From positions 2,700,106-2,764,105 of the forward strand of contig NZ_LT607802.1 in NCBI RefSeq assembly GCF_900090205.1: DNA of 64,000 nt, written 5' to 3'. Source of the stretch: Vogesella sp. LIG4. GTDB taxonomy: Bacteria; Pseudomonadota; Gammaproteobacteria; Burkholderiales; Chromobacteriaceae. The translations under genes and the position numbers were made by a program. Shown piece after piece: positions 43,128 through 54,703 of this stretch (position 1 is its first letter; every line of letters starts with the position of its first letter). The notes below the pieces were generated by a model, which worked only from the letters and a program-made list of their open reading frames with translations, made no database searches and was not told the DNA's origin.

Positions 43128-43976
43128 ATGGCGGTGGATCATTACGAGAACTTTCCGGTAGGGTCGCTGGCGCTGCCGCGGCGCATGCGCAAGGCGGTGC
43201 ATGTGATCTACCGTTTTGCGCGCCATGCCGACGATATTGCCGACGAGGGCGATGCCCCTGCGGTGGAAAGGTTGGCCGCATTGCAGGCGCTGCGCGAGGA
43301 GCTGGACCGCATCGCCGCCGGCGAGCCGGCGCAACAGCCGCTGATGCAGGCGCTGGCCGGTGTCATTGCCGAACGGCAACTGCCGCTGCAGCCGTTCTAT
43401 GACTTGCTATCGGCGTTCAGCCAGGACGTGGAAAAGACCCGCTACCAGGATTTTGCCGAGCTGGTGGACTACTGCCGCCGTTCCGCCAACCCGGTGGGGC
43501 GGCTGATGCTGGCGCTGTACGGCGAGCACGACAGCCGCAGCATGGCGATGTCGGATGGCATCTGCACCGCGCTGCAGCTGATCAATTTCTGGCAGGACGT
43601 GGCCATAGACTGGCAGAAGGGCCGGGTGTACATCCCGCAGGAAGATCTGGCGAAATTCCGCATCAGCGAGCAGCAGATTGCGCGCGGCAATGCCGGCGGC
43701 GTGTGGCCGATGCTGATGGATAAAGAGGTGAAGCGCGCGCTGGCCATGCTGCAGGCCGGCTCGCCGCTGGCGCTCAAGCTCAAGGGGCGTTTTGGCCTGG
43801 AGCTGCGCATGATCGTGCTGGGCGGCGAGCGCATTCTGAAAAAGATTCACGATGCCCGTGGCGATGTGTTCAACCATCGCCCGGTACTGGGCTGGAGAGA
43901 CTGGCCCGTGATTATCGGCAAGGCGCTGTGGGCGCCGTTTGCCAGACGGGCAACCCGAAAAACGCCGGGTTTCTAA
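43128..43976 (+). CDS. hpnC: Squalene synthase HpnC (hydroxysqualene synthase)
   Basis: 282 residues of the trans-isoprenyl diphosphate synthase fold. The start DHYENFPVGSLALPRRM is the HpnC hallmark; metal-binding segments are RHADDIADEGD and NFWQDVAIDWQKGR. It converts presqualene diphosphate to hydroxysqualene in the hopanoid route. I start at 43128 where homology begins. The last codons and stop (PGF, TAA) lie inside the 104-bp repeat, so the C-terminus may have been altered by the insertion. hpnD follows. Confidence 0.93.
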   Translation: MAVDHYENFPVGSLALPRRMRKAVHVIYRFARHADDIADEGDAPAVERLAALQALREELDRIAAGEPAQQPLMQALAGVIAERQLPLQPFYDLLSAFSQDVEKTRYQDFAELVDYCRRSANPVGRLMLALYGEHDSRSMAMSDGICTALQLINFWQDVAIDWQKGRVYIPQEDLAKFRISEQQIARGNAGGVWPMLMDKEVKRALAMLQAGSPLALKLKGRFGLELRMIVLGGERILKKIHDARGDVFNHRPVLGWRDWPVIIGKALWAPFARRATRKTPGF

Positions 43977-44069
43977 GCGAGACAAGGCGCGAATGAAAAA
44001 TCCCGACGCCGCATATGTCTGATATGTAAGGAGGGATTTTTCGTGAGCAACGCAGTATCGCGACGAAAG
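43966..44069 (+). repeat. 104-bp dispersed repeat, copy 2 (hpnC/hpnD junction)
   Basis: 101/104 identical to the complement of 34681-34784. It begins in the last codons of hpnC, supplies its stop, and fills most of the gap to hpnD. Contains GACGCCGCATATGT and the AAAAATCCC/GGGATTTTT pair, so the hpn transcript would carry a hairpin here. Confidence 0.9.
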
Positions 44070-44107
44070 CGGGTGTTTTTCGAGGTGCCCAGACGAGGGA
44101 GATGGGT

Positions 44108-44953
44108 GTGACCCCACAACAATATTGTGAAGACAAGGCGGCGAAAAGCGGTTCCAGCTTTTACGCCAGCTTCCGCTACCTGCCCAAGGAGCAGCGCGAT
44201 GCCATGGTGGCGCTGTACGCCTTCTGCCGCGAGGTGGACGACGTGGTGGACGAGATCCACGACGACAACGTGGCGCGCACCACGCTGGCCTGGTGGCGCA
44301 CCGAGCTGGCAGCCATGTACCAGGGCACGCCCAATCACCCGGTGATGCGCGCGCTGCAGCCGCAGGTGGCGCGTTTCGACCTGCCGCAGGAGTGGTTTGC
44401 CGAGATCATCGACGGCATGCAGATGGACCTGGACGTGCCGCGCTACAACCGTTTCAGCGACCTGCAACTGTACTGCCACCGTGTAGCCGGGGTGGTGGGG
44501 CAGCTGTCGGCGCAGATCTTCGGCTACCAGGATCGCGCCACGCTGAAATACGCGCACGAGCTGGGGCTGGCGTTCCAGCTCACCAATATCATCCGCGACG
44601 TGGGCGAGGATGCGCGTCGTGGCCGGCTGTATCTGCCGGTGGAGGACCTGCAGCGCTTCGGCGTGCCGGCGGCGGATGTGCTGGCCTACAAGGAAAGCCC
44701 ACAGTTCACCGAGCTGATGCAGTTCCAGATTGCTCGGGCACACGAGCATTACCGTCGTGCCTGGGCGCTGCTGCCACAGGGCGACCGCAAGGCGCAGCGC
44801 ATCGGTCTGGTGATGGCTGCCATTTACCGCGCCACGCTGGACGAAATCGCGCTGGACGGCCCGGGCAAGGTGCTGAACCAGCGGTTGTCGCTGTCGCCGG
44901 GGCGCAAGATCTGGCTGGCGTGGAAGACCTGGAACTTCGGCTACAAGCCGTGA
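44108..44953 (+). CDS. hpnD: Presqualene diphosphate synthase HpnD
   Basis: 281 residues. Aspartate-rich motifs REVDDVVDE and NIIRDVGEDARRGR, plus YCHRVAGVVGQLSAQIFG, define HpnD, which condenses two farnesyl diphosphates to presqualene diphosphate. I choose the GTG at 44108 (protein TPQQYC...) because GAGGGAG then has normal spacing and relatives begin there; the ATG at 44102 has none. Its stop overlaps the hpnE start (GTGA). Confidence 0.94.
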   Translation: MTPQQYCEDKAAKSGSSFYASFRYLPKEQRDAMVALYAFCREVDDVVDEIHDDNVARTTLAWWRTELAAMYQGTPNHPVMRALQPQVARFDLPQEWFAEIIDGMQMDLDVPRYNRFSDLQLYCHRVAGVVGQLSAQIFGYQDRATLKYAHELGLAFQLTNIIRDVGEDARRGRLYLPVEDLQRFGVPAADVLAYKESPQFTELMQFQIARAHEHYRRAWALLPQGDRKAQRIGLVMAAIYRATLDEIALDGPGKVLNQRLSLSPGRKIWLAWKTWNFGYKP

Positions 44954-46224
44954 CACCGCGCGTTGCCATCATCGGCGCCGGCTGGGCCGGCCTGGCAGCC
45001 GCCATCGAGCTGGCCGATGCGGCCAACCTTACCGTGTTCGAAGCCGGCCGCGTGCCCGGCGGCCGCGCCCGCGCGGTGGAGCTGGACGGCATGCGGCTGG
45101 ACAACGGCCAGCACATCCTGATCGGCGCCTACCGCGACAGCCTGCGGCTGATGCAGCGGGTAGGGGTGGATACCGCTGCAACGTTGGCCGCACAGCCGCT
45201 GAGCTGGCAGCAGGTGGACGGCATCAGCATGCGCTGCCCCTCGTGGCCGGCGCCGTGGCAGCTGCTGGCCGGCCTGCTCGGCGCGCGCGGCCTGCGCTGG
45301 CGAGACAAGCTGGCGCTGCTGCGCCTGTTGACCTGGCTCAGGGTGCAAGGCTGGCGAATCGGGCAGGATGTCGCCGCACTGGCCTGGCTGCGTGAGCACG
45401 GGCAGGGCGAGCGGCTGCTGGATTGCTTCTGGACGCCGCTGATCCTGGCCACGCTCAACACGCCGCCGGCGCAGGCTTCCATGCAGCTGCTGGCCAATGT
45501 GCTGCGCGACAGCCTTGGCTCGCCGCGCGGTGCGGACAGCCGGCTGCTGCTGCCGCGCGTCAATCTGGGCGCGCTGTTTGCCGAGCCGGCGCTGCAATGG
45601 TTGGCCGCACGCGGCGCCGATATTCGCCTGGGGCAGCGCATCGCCGCGGTGGACTGGCGCAGCCGCAGCGTGGCCGGCGAGCGTTTCGACGCCATCATCG
45701 TGGCCACCGCGCCCTACCATGCTTTACGACTGGTGGATGCGCCCGCCTTGCAAAACTTGCTCAAGGCATGGCAATACCAGCCGATAAGCACCGTATACCT
45801 GCAGTTTGCCGACCGGGTGGTGTTGCCGGCGGCAATGACCGGGCAGGTGCACGGGTTGGGGCAGTGGTGGTTCGACCGCGAGGCCTTGAGTGGCGAAGCC
45901 GGGCTGGTGTCGGTGGTGATCAGTGCGCAGGGGGCGCACGAATCGCTATCGCACGATGAGCTGGTGCGGCGCTGCGAGGCGGAATTGCGCCGCGCCGTAC
46001 CGCAACTGCCGCCGCTGCGGCAAGGCCGGGTAATTACCGAACGGCGTGCCACCTTTGCGGCCAACGTAGCCTTGCCACGCCCCGATGTGCGACTTCCCGT
46101 AAAATCGGGCTACCTGGCGGGTGACTGGCTATGTGCCGACTACCCGGCTACTCTCGAAGGAGCAGTACGCAGCGGCATTGCCGCCGCCGGAGCCCTCATG
46201 CAGGACTGGACAACAAAACAATGA
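44950..46224 (+). CDS. hpnE: Hydroxysqualene dehydroxylase HpnE (FAD-dependent)
   Basis: 424 residues from a GTG that overlaps the hpnD stop. FAD-binding start VAIIGAGWAGLAAAIELA and GRVPGGRARAVELDG, then NGQHILIGAY; the C-terminal AGDWLCADYPATLEGAVRSG closes the FAD site. It reduces hydroxysqualene to squalene, completing HpnCDE. The track of cyclase (shc) and later hopanoid genes is not in this window. Confidence 0.94.
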   Translation: MTPRVAIIGAGWAGLAAAIELADAANLTVFEAGRVPGGRARAVELDGMRLDNGQHILIGAYRDSLRLMQRVGVDTAATLAAQPLSWQQVDGISMRCPSWPAPWQLLAGLLGARGLRWRDKLALLRLLTWLRVQGWRIGQDVAALAWLREHGQGERLLDCFWTPLILATLNTPPAQASMQLLANVLRDSLGSPRGADSRLLLPRVNLGALFAEPALQWLAARGADIRLGQRIAAVDWRSRSVAGERFDAIIVATAPYHALRLVDAPALQNLLKAWQYQPISTVYLQFADRVVLPAAMTGQVHGLGQWWFDREALSGEAGLVSVVISAQGAHESLSHDELVRRCEAELRRAVPQLPPLRQGRVITERRATFAANVALPRPDVRLPVKSGYLAGDWLCADYPATLEGAVRSGIAAAGALMQDWTTKQ

Positions 46225-46976
46225 TGCAGACTTTTGACGATAACTATCTGGCCGGCCGCGTAATTCTGGTGACCGGCGCTACCCAAGGGGTAGGCCGCGA
46301 AACCGCGCTGGCCGCCGCACGCCATGGCGCTACCGTGGTACTGCTGGCGCGCAGCGTGCGCGGGCTGGAAAAGATTTACGACGAAATCGTGGCGCAGGGC
46401 TCGCCGGAGCCGGTGGCGATTCCGCTGGACCTGCTGGAAGCCACCGACGACGCCTTCAACACCCTGGCGTACCAGATCAAGCACGCGGTTGGGCGGCTGG
46501 ATGGCATCGTGCACTGCGCGCAGCATTTCTTTGCACTGTCGCCGCTTACCGACCAGCGTATCGACGAGTGGATGAACCAGTACCGCATCAATACCGTGGC
46601 GCCGTTCGCACTCACCCGAGCCTGCCTGCCGCTGCTGAAGGCGGCGGAAGACGCCAGCGTGGTGTTCATCGGCGAAACCCACGGCCAGCAGCCGGGGCCG
46701 TTCTGGGGCGCGTTCGGCGCTTCCAAGGCCGGGCTGAACTACCTGATGCAGGTGGCGGCGTCGGAATGGGACATGTTCCCCAATCTGCGGGTGAATCTGC
46801 TGGTGCCGGGGCCGGTCAATTCGCCGTTCCGCGTGCGTACCCACCCGGGCGAGGACAAGAGCGAGCGCGGCAACCTGGTCGACCTGATGCCGCACATGCT
46901 GTACTGGATGGGCGGCGCCAGCCGCGGCCGCAGCGGCGAAATCATCGCGCTGGATCTGCGCACCAACAAGGCATAA
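46221..46976 (+). CDS. YciK-like SDR protein lacking catalytic residues
   Basis: 251 residues, ATG overlapping the hpnE stop (ATGA). NAD(P) site VTGATQGVGRE and YciK-type layout (LDLLEATDDAFNTLA, CAQHFFALSPLT). At the active site AFGASKAG has Phe where the YxxxK tyrosine should be, and the preceding strand reads SVVFIGETHG in place of the usual catalytic serine. Thus probably a non-classical or inactive SDR. Coupled to hpnE, so a role near squalene synthesis is possible but unproven. Confidence 0.85.
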   Translation: MMQTFDDNYLAGRVILVTGATQGVGRETALAAARHGATVVLLARSVRGLEKIYDEIVAQGSPEPVAIPLDLLEATDDAFNTLAYQIKHAVGRLDGIVHCAQHFFALSPLTDQRIDEWMNQYRINTVAPFALTRACLPLLKAAEDASVVFIGETHGQQPGPFWGAFGASKAGLNYLMQVAASEWDMFPNLRVNLLVPGPVNSPFRVRTHPGEDKSERGNLVDLMPHMLYWMGGASRGRSGEIIALDLRTNKA

Positions 46977-46985
46977 GGACGAACG

Positions 46986-47606
46986 ATGCGGGCTTATCTG
47001 CTGTTGCCAGCCATGATGTTGCTGACCGGGTGCAACTGGGTCATGAACATCAGCGGCCTGGCGGCCGAATCCAACAAGGCGATCGGGGCCTCGTGCCGCC
47101 AGACCGGCCGCTCGCTGGAGGAGTGCTACAGCCGCAACCCGGAGGCCGACAAGGCGCAGATTTTCGCCGGCTGGCGCGAAATGCAGGACTACATGGCCAA
47201 GAACAAGCTTGAGACCATGCACCCGATGTCGGAAGCGCCCCCGCCTGCCAGCGGGGATGCCTCCGGCCCGGCTGATGCCCGCGCCGATTCGCCGGCTCAA
47301 AAAAAAAGTAGTGCCCTGAGCGGCAAGGCGGCAGCAGCGGGGGCGGTAGCCGCGCCGCCTGCTGCCACCAAGCCGGTGGAGGTGCGCAAGCCGCTGACCA
47401 ACGAGGAAGCGGAAGCGATGGCCAAGCACGACCCGCTGCTGGATTCCATCCTCTCCACCGTGCGCGGCGAAGACAAGCCCAAGGCGCTGGAGAAGAAGAA
47501 AGACCCGCAGGCCGGTAACGATAACCGCCTGCTCAACATCCTCAACGAAATCAACAGCAGCCAGCCCGAGAAGGGCGCACCCGACAAGCCGGCCAGCTCG
47601 CACTGA
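46986..47606 (+). CDS. Lipoprotein of unknown function
   Basis: 206 residues. Signal peptide with lipobox LLTGC (Cys16), then a small conserved part to about residue 80 (IGASCRQTGRSLEECYSRNP, FAGWREMQDYMAKNKLE) and a long Pro/Ala/Lys-rich tail, presumably periplasmic spacer, ending in DNRLLNILNEIN. The coding sequence includes a run of nine A at 47299-47307. Starts 9 bases after the SDR gene, so it is likely co-transcribed. Confidence 0.8.
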   Translation: MRAYLLLPAMMLLTGCNWVMNISGLAAESNKAIGASCRQTGRSLEECYSRNPEADKAQIFAGWREMQDYMAKNKLETMHPMSEAPPPASGDASGPADARADSPAQKKSSALSGKAAAAGAVAAPPAATKPVEVRKPLTNEEAEAMAKHDPLLDSILSTVRGEDKPKALEKKKDPQAGNDNRLLNILNEINSSQPEKGAPDKPASSH

Positions 47607-47691
47607 GCTGCCGCGCATCCTGCTGCCGATTGGGCTTGCCTGCCAGCCGCCTTGCCGGCAGACTCGGCATCCGCAGTGCGGATACTCATTC

Positions 47692-49056
<1,365 letters not shown>

Positions 49057-49060
49057 CGCC

Positions 49061-49621
49061 ATGACACCTACCGACGCCGATATCGAAGCCGAACGCCCCT
49101 ACCTGCTGCGCTACGCCCGCGCCCAGCTGCACGATGTTGCCGCGGCGGAAGACGCGGTGCAGGACACGCTGCTGGCGGCATTGCAGGGCAGGGAGCGTTT
49201 CAGTGGCAGCTCCAGCCTGCGCACCTGGCTTACCTCCATCCTGCGTTTCAAGCTGGTGGACACCGTGCGCCGCCAGTCGCGCGAAACCACGGTGGACCTG
49301 GGCGAAGACCTGGACCTGGCCGACCTGGATGGCGTGTTCGACGCCAGCGGCCACTGGGCGCATGCGGTGCGCGGCTGGGGCGCGCCGGAGGAAAGCCTGC
49401 TGGCGCGGCAGTTCTGGCAGGTGTACCAGCAGTGCGCGCAGGTGATGCCAAAACGCACCGCCATGGTGTTCGCCATGCGCGAGGTGATGGACATGGACAT
49501 CGCCGACATCTGTAAGAATCTGGGCATTACTGCGGCTAACTGCTCAGTGATGCTGTACCGCGCACGCCTGAGCCTGCGCGAGTGCCTGGAAACACGCTGG
49601 TTCCAGCGGGAGGGAACATGA
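49061..49621 (+). CDS. ECF-type sigma-70 family factor
   Basis: 186 residues. Region 2 (LRYARAQLHDVAAAEDAVQDTLLAAL, SLRTWLTSILRFKLVDTVRR) and region 4 (AMVFAMREVMDMDIADICKN, ITAANCSVMLYRARLSLREC). The following 58-residue zinc-finger gene overlaps it (ATGA) and is the probable anti-sigma partner. Target genes are unknown. It starts 5 bases after radA. Confidence 0.92.
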   Translation: MTPTDADIEAERPYLLRYARAQLHDVAAAEDAVQDTLLAALQGRERFSGSSSLRTWLTSILRFKLVDTVRRQSRETTVDLGEDLDLADLDGVFDASGHWAHAVRGWGAPEESLLARQFWQVYQQCAQVMPKRTAMVFAMREVMDMDIADICKNLGITAANCSVMLYRARLSLRECLETRWFQREGT

Positions 49622-49794
49622 TGCTCAATTGCCGTCAGGCCAGCCGCCTGATTTCCGAAGCCATGGACCGGCCATTGAGCCGCGCCGAACAGGCGCGCCT
49701 GGCGATGCACCTGATGCTGTGCAGCAACTGCCGCAACTTCCGCCAGCAGATGCGCCAGCTGCGCGAGGGCATTCGCAAGGGGCGTGAGCTGTAA
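49618..49794 (+). CDS. Small zinc-finger (anti-sigma-like) protein
   Basis: 58 residues, ATG overlapping the sigma-factor stop, with GGGAGGG upstream. HLMLCSNC gives the HxxxCxxC zinc motif of ZAS anti-sigma factors; no membrane segment, so cytoplasmic. It probably binds the sigma factor and may respond to oxidation of the cysteines. Confidence 0.88.
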   Translation: MMLNCRQASRLISEAMDRPLSRAEQARLAMHLMLCSNCRNFRQQMRQLREGIRKGREL

Positions 49795-49879
49795 AGGTTG
49801 GCTGCATGTGGTGTTAACTGCCGTAGCCCGGGCAAGCGCAGCGCATCCGGGGAAGCGCAGGAAATGGCAAGTCACAAAG

Positions 49880-49907
49880 CAAGGGCGGGTCCACGGACCC
49901 GCCCTTG
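49880..49907. terminator. Terminator-like hairpin after the sigma/anti-sigma genes
   Basis: CAAGGGCGGGTCC and complement, 13-bp perfect stem with a 2-base centre, between convergent genes. Confidence 0.65.
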
Positions 49908-49934
49908 TCACGTTCTTCCTGCGCGGGCATGGCC

Positions 49935-49943
49935 TGCGGCCAA
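49935..49943 (-). repeat. Intergenic TTGGCCGCA motif copy
   Basis: In AAAGGTTGGCCGCAGG context on the minus strand, just beyond the DUF2325 stop. Confidence 0.6.
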
Positions 49944-49949
49944 CCTTTC

Positions 49950-50282
49950 CTACCGCTGACGGCCGCAGGCCTTGGGACAGCTGGCGCACTGTTCGGCCAT
50001 GCCGGCGCATTCCAGCGATTGCTTCAGCGAGCACACCGAACGGCGGCAGGCGATGAACTTCACGTTTTCCTCGTTGGCCAGCTGGCGGAAGTGCTTCATC
50101 ACGTTGTGGCCAAGGAAGTCGGTGAACAGGATCAGCAGCTCGGTGCCAGCCGGCAGGCGGTCCAGCTTGCGCTGATGCGAGCTGTTGCGGCCGCTCAGGT
50201 GTTTATGGATGTTGATGCCGAAAGAAGTGAGTACCCCCGGAATATTGCCCAGGGTGTCGGCGCCGACCAGCATGGCATTCAT
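49950..50282 (-). CDS. DUF2325 protein
   Basis: 110 residues matching the DUF2325 pattern: MNAMLVGADTLGNIPGVLTS, GINIHKHLSGR, ELLILFTDFLGHNVMKHFRQ, FIACRRSVCSLKQSLE. The C-terminal CASCPKAC adds cysteines. Function in the family is unsettled. AGGA is 8 bases upstream. Single gene. Confidence 0.88.
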   Translation of the reverse strand: MNAMLVGADTLGNIPGVLTSFGINIHKHLSGRNSSHQRKLDRLPAGTELLILFTDFLGHNVMKHFRQLANEENVKFIACRRSVCSLKQSLECAGMAEQCASCPKACGRQR

Positions 50283-50410
50283 GGTGTTGTCCTGAGGTTC
50301 TGGATGTGCCCATCTTAGCCAGCTGGAAAAATTTAATCAATAACAATTCTCATTTAGATTTGATCTGGGTCATGGCATTGCCCGGTGGATGCGCAGCCAT
50401 AAGTCCCGGC

Positions 50411-50526
50411 ACCTGTTTGCGATCCAGCGCGCTGGGGCGCGATAAGGCGATAACGGCGGAGGATGCAGGTCAACGCGCATCCCCGAGCCGAATCCAGCGC
50501 CGTATCGCCGCAGCACGTAAACAGGT
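50411..50526. repeat. MITE-like element, copy B
   Basis: Bounded by ACCTGTTTGCG and CGTAAACAGGT; the inner part (CAACGCGCATCCCCGAGCC, GCCGTATCGCC) matches copy A at 35846-35979. Located between the DUF2325 and EF-hand-like genes. Confidence 0.7.
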
Positions 50527-50528
50527 TC

Positions 50529-51569
50529 TCAGGCGCTCAGGTCCACCTGCGAGATCATCCCGACGCTGCCATTCTCGTTCAGGTAGACGCCGGCCTTGCG
50601 CAGCTGGCCCTGGGTGGCGCCCTGGCTGTCGGCAAAGCGGAAGCCGGCATCGGTGCTGGGCAGCAGCAGCGCGCCAATGCCCAGCTCGGACAGCGGGGTG
50701 AGCTTGCTCTGGCCGTCCGCGGTCTGCTGCCATAGCTTGAGGTTGGCAAATGCGGGGTCGCCTTCGTCGATGGCGCCGTTGTGGTCGCTGTCCAGCTTCG
50801 CCAGCTCGGCAAAGCCGTTGCCGCTTTGCGGGCCGAACAGTTCGCTGTTGTCGTCCACCTTGCCGTTGCCGTTGTTGTCCTGCACCAGCCAGCCGCCGTT
50901 GCCGGGCATCGGCATGGCGTCCGGCTTACCGTCGCCGTTCACGTCGAAACTGACGCTGGCGCCGGACAGCGCACCGGCGTCGTTGCCCAGTGTCAGCATC
51001 AGCGGGTCGTGCGTGGCGGCGCCAAAGTTCAGCGTCTGGCTGCTGTGAATATCCAGGCTGCGCTGCAGGCTGACATCCAGCTGGAAGCTGAACTGGCGCC
51101 CGTCGCCGGTGGTGATGCTGCCGCTGGCGGAAAACTGCAGCGACTCCTGTTCCTGGTAGTGGAAGTCCTGCTGCACACGCATCGCCGTTTGCGGAGCGTT
51201 GCTGCCTGGCGCTGCGGTGGTTGGAGGAGGGGGCGTGGCGCTGCTGTTGCTGGCGGCATCGTTGGCCGCAGGCTGGCCGCCGGTAAGCTGGCGCAGGTCC
51301 TGCAGCGAAATATGGATGCCGAAGGCCTTTTCCAGGATGCCGCGCAGCAGCGCCAGTTCGGGTGTCAGGCCATCGTTGTTGTCGGCTGCGTCACCCAGGC
51401 TGGCGGCCTTGCCGGCGTCGCTGAGGGTGACGGTGTCGGTGCTGGCAGCGGCTGGGCTGGCGGTGCTGGCCGCGCCCTCCTGCCAGATGGCAATGCTCTG
51501 CTGCACGCTGCTGGATTGCTGGTACTGATACTGGGTGCCCAGCGCCAGCGACATGGTGTCTACTTTCAT
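50529..51569 (-). CDS. EF-hand-like calcium-binding repeat protein of unknown function
   Basis: 346 residues, no signal peptide. N-terminal low-complexity part (Gln/Ser/Ala), a linker rich in Pro/Thr, a beta-rich middle (QFSFQLDVSLQRSLDIHSSQ), then calcium-loop-like repeats DVNGDGKPDA, DNNGNGKVDDNSELFG and DSDHNGAIDEGD. This resembles proteins seen near type I-secreted or surface factors; export is not shown. AGGAGG with 7-base spacing precedes the ATG. Confidence 0.75.
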   Translation of the reverse strand: MKVDTMSLALGTQYQYQQSSSVQQSIAIWQEGAASTASPAAASTDTVTLSDAGKAASLGDAADNNDGLTPELALLRGILEKAFGIHISLQDLRQLTGGQPAANDAASNSSATPPPPTTAAPGSNAPQTAMRVQQDFHYQEQESLQFSASGSITTGDGRQFSFQLDVSLQRSLDIHSSQTLNFGAATHDPLMLTLGNDAGALSGASVSFDVNGDGKPDAMPMPGNGGWLVQDNNGNGKVDDNSELFGPQSGNGFAELAKLDSDHNGAIDEGDPAFANLKLWQQTADGQSKLTPLSELGIGALLLPSTDAGFRFADSQGATQGQLRKAGVYLNENGSVGMISQVDLSA

Positions 51570-51692
51570 AAGGCTGCCTCCTGCGTCCTGCGCAGCTTAT
51601 ATCGGCAGTAAACAGCGCTTGCTTAGCGCTGTTTCATGAATTTCTGACAGATATACCGGCGGAAAGGCCGCGATGGCGCCATTGCCGGCTTG

Positions 51693-53375
<1,683 letters not shown>

Positions 53376-53653
53376 GGCTGGCCGTTCAGGGCGGGTGCGA
53401 CTGGCGCGGGGTGGCAGAAAATGGCAAACAAGTATCGAAGATTCGCCGTGGCTTCACAATAGCATTGGCCGGTGGCTGCGGCGGGCCCGGGCCGCCGGCA
53501 ATGGCGCCGCGCTGCGATTGCGGCTTGGTTGCCGCGGCAGGTGGTGGTATTGTGCAGGTCATTTTGTTCAAACCGGCAACACCCTCTCGGGGGCCGCGGC
53601 GAACCGGCACGCACCGGTTGAACCGACGGCCCGTGGGCTTGTCTCTTTACGCT

Positions 53654-54355
53654 ATGAAATTTTTGCAATACTTGCTCGCCTGCGTGCTGGCTGGCTGTGT
53701 GACGCTGGCGCAGGCCGCGCCTGACAAGACCACGGATACCAAGCCGGCAGACGATGCTGCCGCGGACCCGATTGCCCACTTTTCCAGCCCAGGCGAAGAG
53801 GCCGTGGGCGATTTGCTGCTGCAGGCCATGAGCCTGCTCGGCGTAGCCTACCGCTTTGGCGGCAGCAGCCCGGAAAGCGGCCTGGATTGCTCCGGCTTCA
53901 TCCAGTACGTATTCAAGAAATCGCTGCACGTCACCTTGCCGCGCACCGCGGCGGAGATGGCGCGGGTTGGCCGCGAGGTGCCGCAGGCCGAACTCAAGCC
54001 CGGCGATCTGGTCTTCTTCAATACCCGCGGTTTCCGCTACTCCCACGTCGGCATCTACCTGGGCAACAACAAGTTCATCCATTCGCCGCGTACCGGCAAG
54101 AATATCGAGGTGGCCAACATTACCCAGAGCTACTGGGTGAGCCACTACAATGGCGCCCGCCGCGTGGCGCGCGGTGTGGGCGTGGCGCCGGAAGCGAATA
54201 GCAGCGCCGCCACCGACAGCGCCGATAACACGCCGGTGGCCGGCAAGAAGGGCAAGAAGCACGCCGGCAAGGACAAGGCTGCGGGCAAGAAAGCCCACGG
54301 CAAGGCCGCCAAGGCCGCCGGTGGCAAGAAGAAAAAGCTCAAGAAGAAGGTCTGA
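53654..54355 (+). CDS. NlpC/P60-family cell-wall peptidase
   Basis: 233 residues. An N-terminal signal with LAGC as possible lipobox (Cys15) or cleavage after AQA. The NlpC/P60 domain (about 50-175) has Cys in SGLDCSGFIQYVF, His in YSHVGIYLGNN and a third site FIHSP. The last ~45 residues are Lys/Ala/Gly-rich, likely binding peptidoglycan or other polyanions. Cuts peptide stems in the wall. I start at 53654; the long upstream frame is not coding-like. Confidence 0.88.
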   Translation: MKFLQYLLACVLAGCVTLAQAAPDKTTDTKPADDAAADPIAHFSSPGEEAVGDLLLQAMSLLGVAYRFGGSSPESGLDCSGFIQYVFKKSLHVTLPRTAAEMARVGREVPQAELKPGDLVFFNTRGFRYSHVGIYLGNNKFIHSPRTGKNIEVANITQSYWVSHYNGARRVARGVGVAPEANSSAATDSADNTPVAGKKGKKHAGKDKAAGKKAHGKAAKAAGGKKKKLKKKV

Positions 54356-54365
54356 TCGCTCCTGC

Positions 54366-54387
54366 GGCCAACCTTTGGCGGTTGGCC
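54366..54387. terminator. Hairpin containing an inverted pair of motif cores
   Basis: GGCCAACC-TTTGGC-GGTTGGCC, 8-bp stem, 10 bases after the NlpC stop. The left arm belongs to an exact TTGGCCGCA copy, the right arm to a near copy (GGTTGGCCGGCAAG). Confidence 0.5.
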
Positions 54388-54396
54388 GGCAAGAGG

Positions 54397-54429
54397 GCGC
54401 CGCGAAACCCCCGGGTTTTTCGCGGTGCC
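54397..54429 (+). terminator. Terminator-like hairpin after the NlpC gene
   Basis: CCGCGAAACCC and GGGTTTTTCGCGG form a near-perfect stem with a T run inside the right arm. The GGGTTTTTCG...GGTGCCC edge resembles sequence beside both 104-bp repeat copies. Confidence 0.55.
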
Positions 54430-54486
54430 CGAGAGTCTGGTAACAGATGCCCGCGCTTGCGGGCATCGACATTTGCAAGGTGAAGC

Positions 54487-54699
54487 ATGAATCTGGAATT
54501 GCCGATCTGGCACGCCCCCGATGGCAGTGTGGTGTCCTGCACCGAGAAGGTGAAGGTAATGACCGAAAACATGGAAGAGCTGGCGCAGGTGGCGCAGGAC
54601 GCTTTCGAGGACGCCATCCTGATGGGCTGCGACGAGCAGCAGGTGCGCAACTTCCTGGTGACGCTGATGCAGCGGCTGGAAAACCCCTACCAAGGCTGA
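54487..54699 (+). CDS. Small conserved protein of unknown function
   Basis: 70 residues, acidic, soluble: LPIWHAPDGSVVSCTEKVKV then MEELAQVAQDAFEDAILMG and QVRNFLVTLMQRLENPY. No known domain. It starts 5 bases before the end-to-start gap with lolC and is probably co-transcribed with it. A hairpin (ATGCCCGC-GCTT-GCGGGCAT, 54447-54466) lies in its leader. Confidence 0.7.
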   Translation: MNLELPIWHAPDGSVVSCTEKVKVMTENMEELAQVAQDAFEDAILMGCDEQQVRNFLVTLMQRLENPYQG

Positions 54700-54703
54700 C
54701 CCT

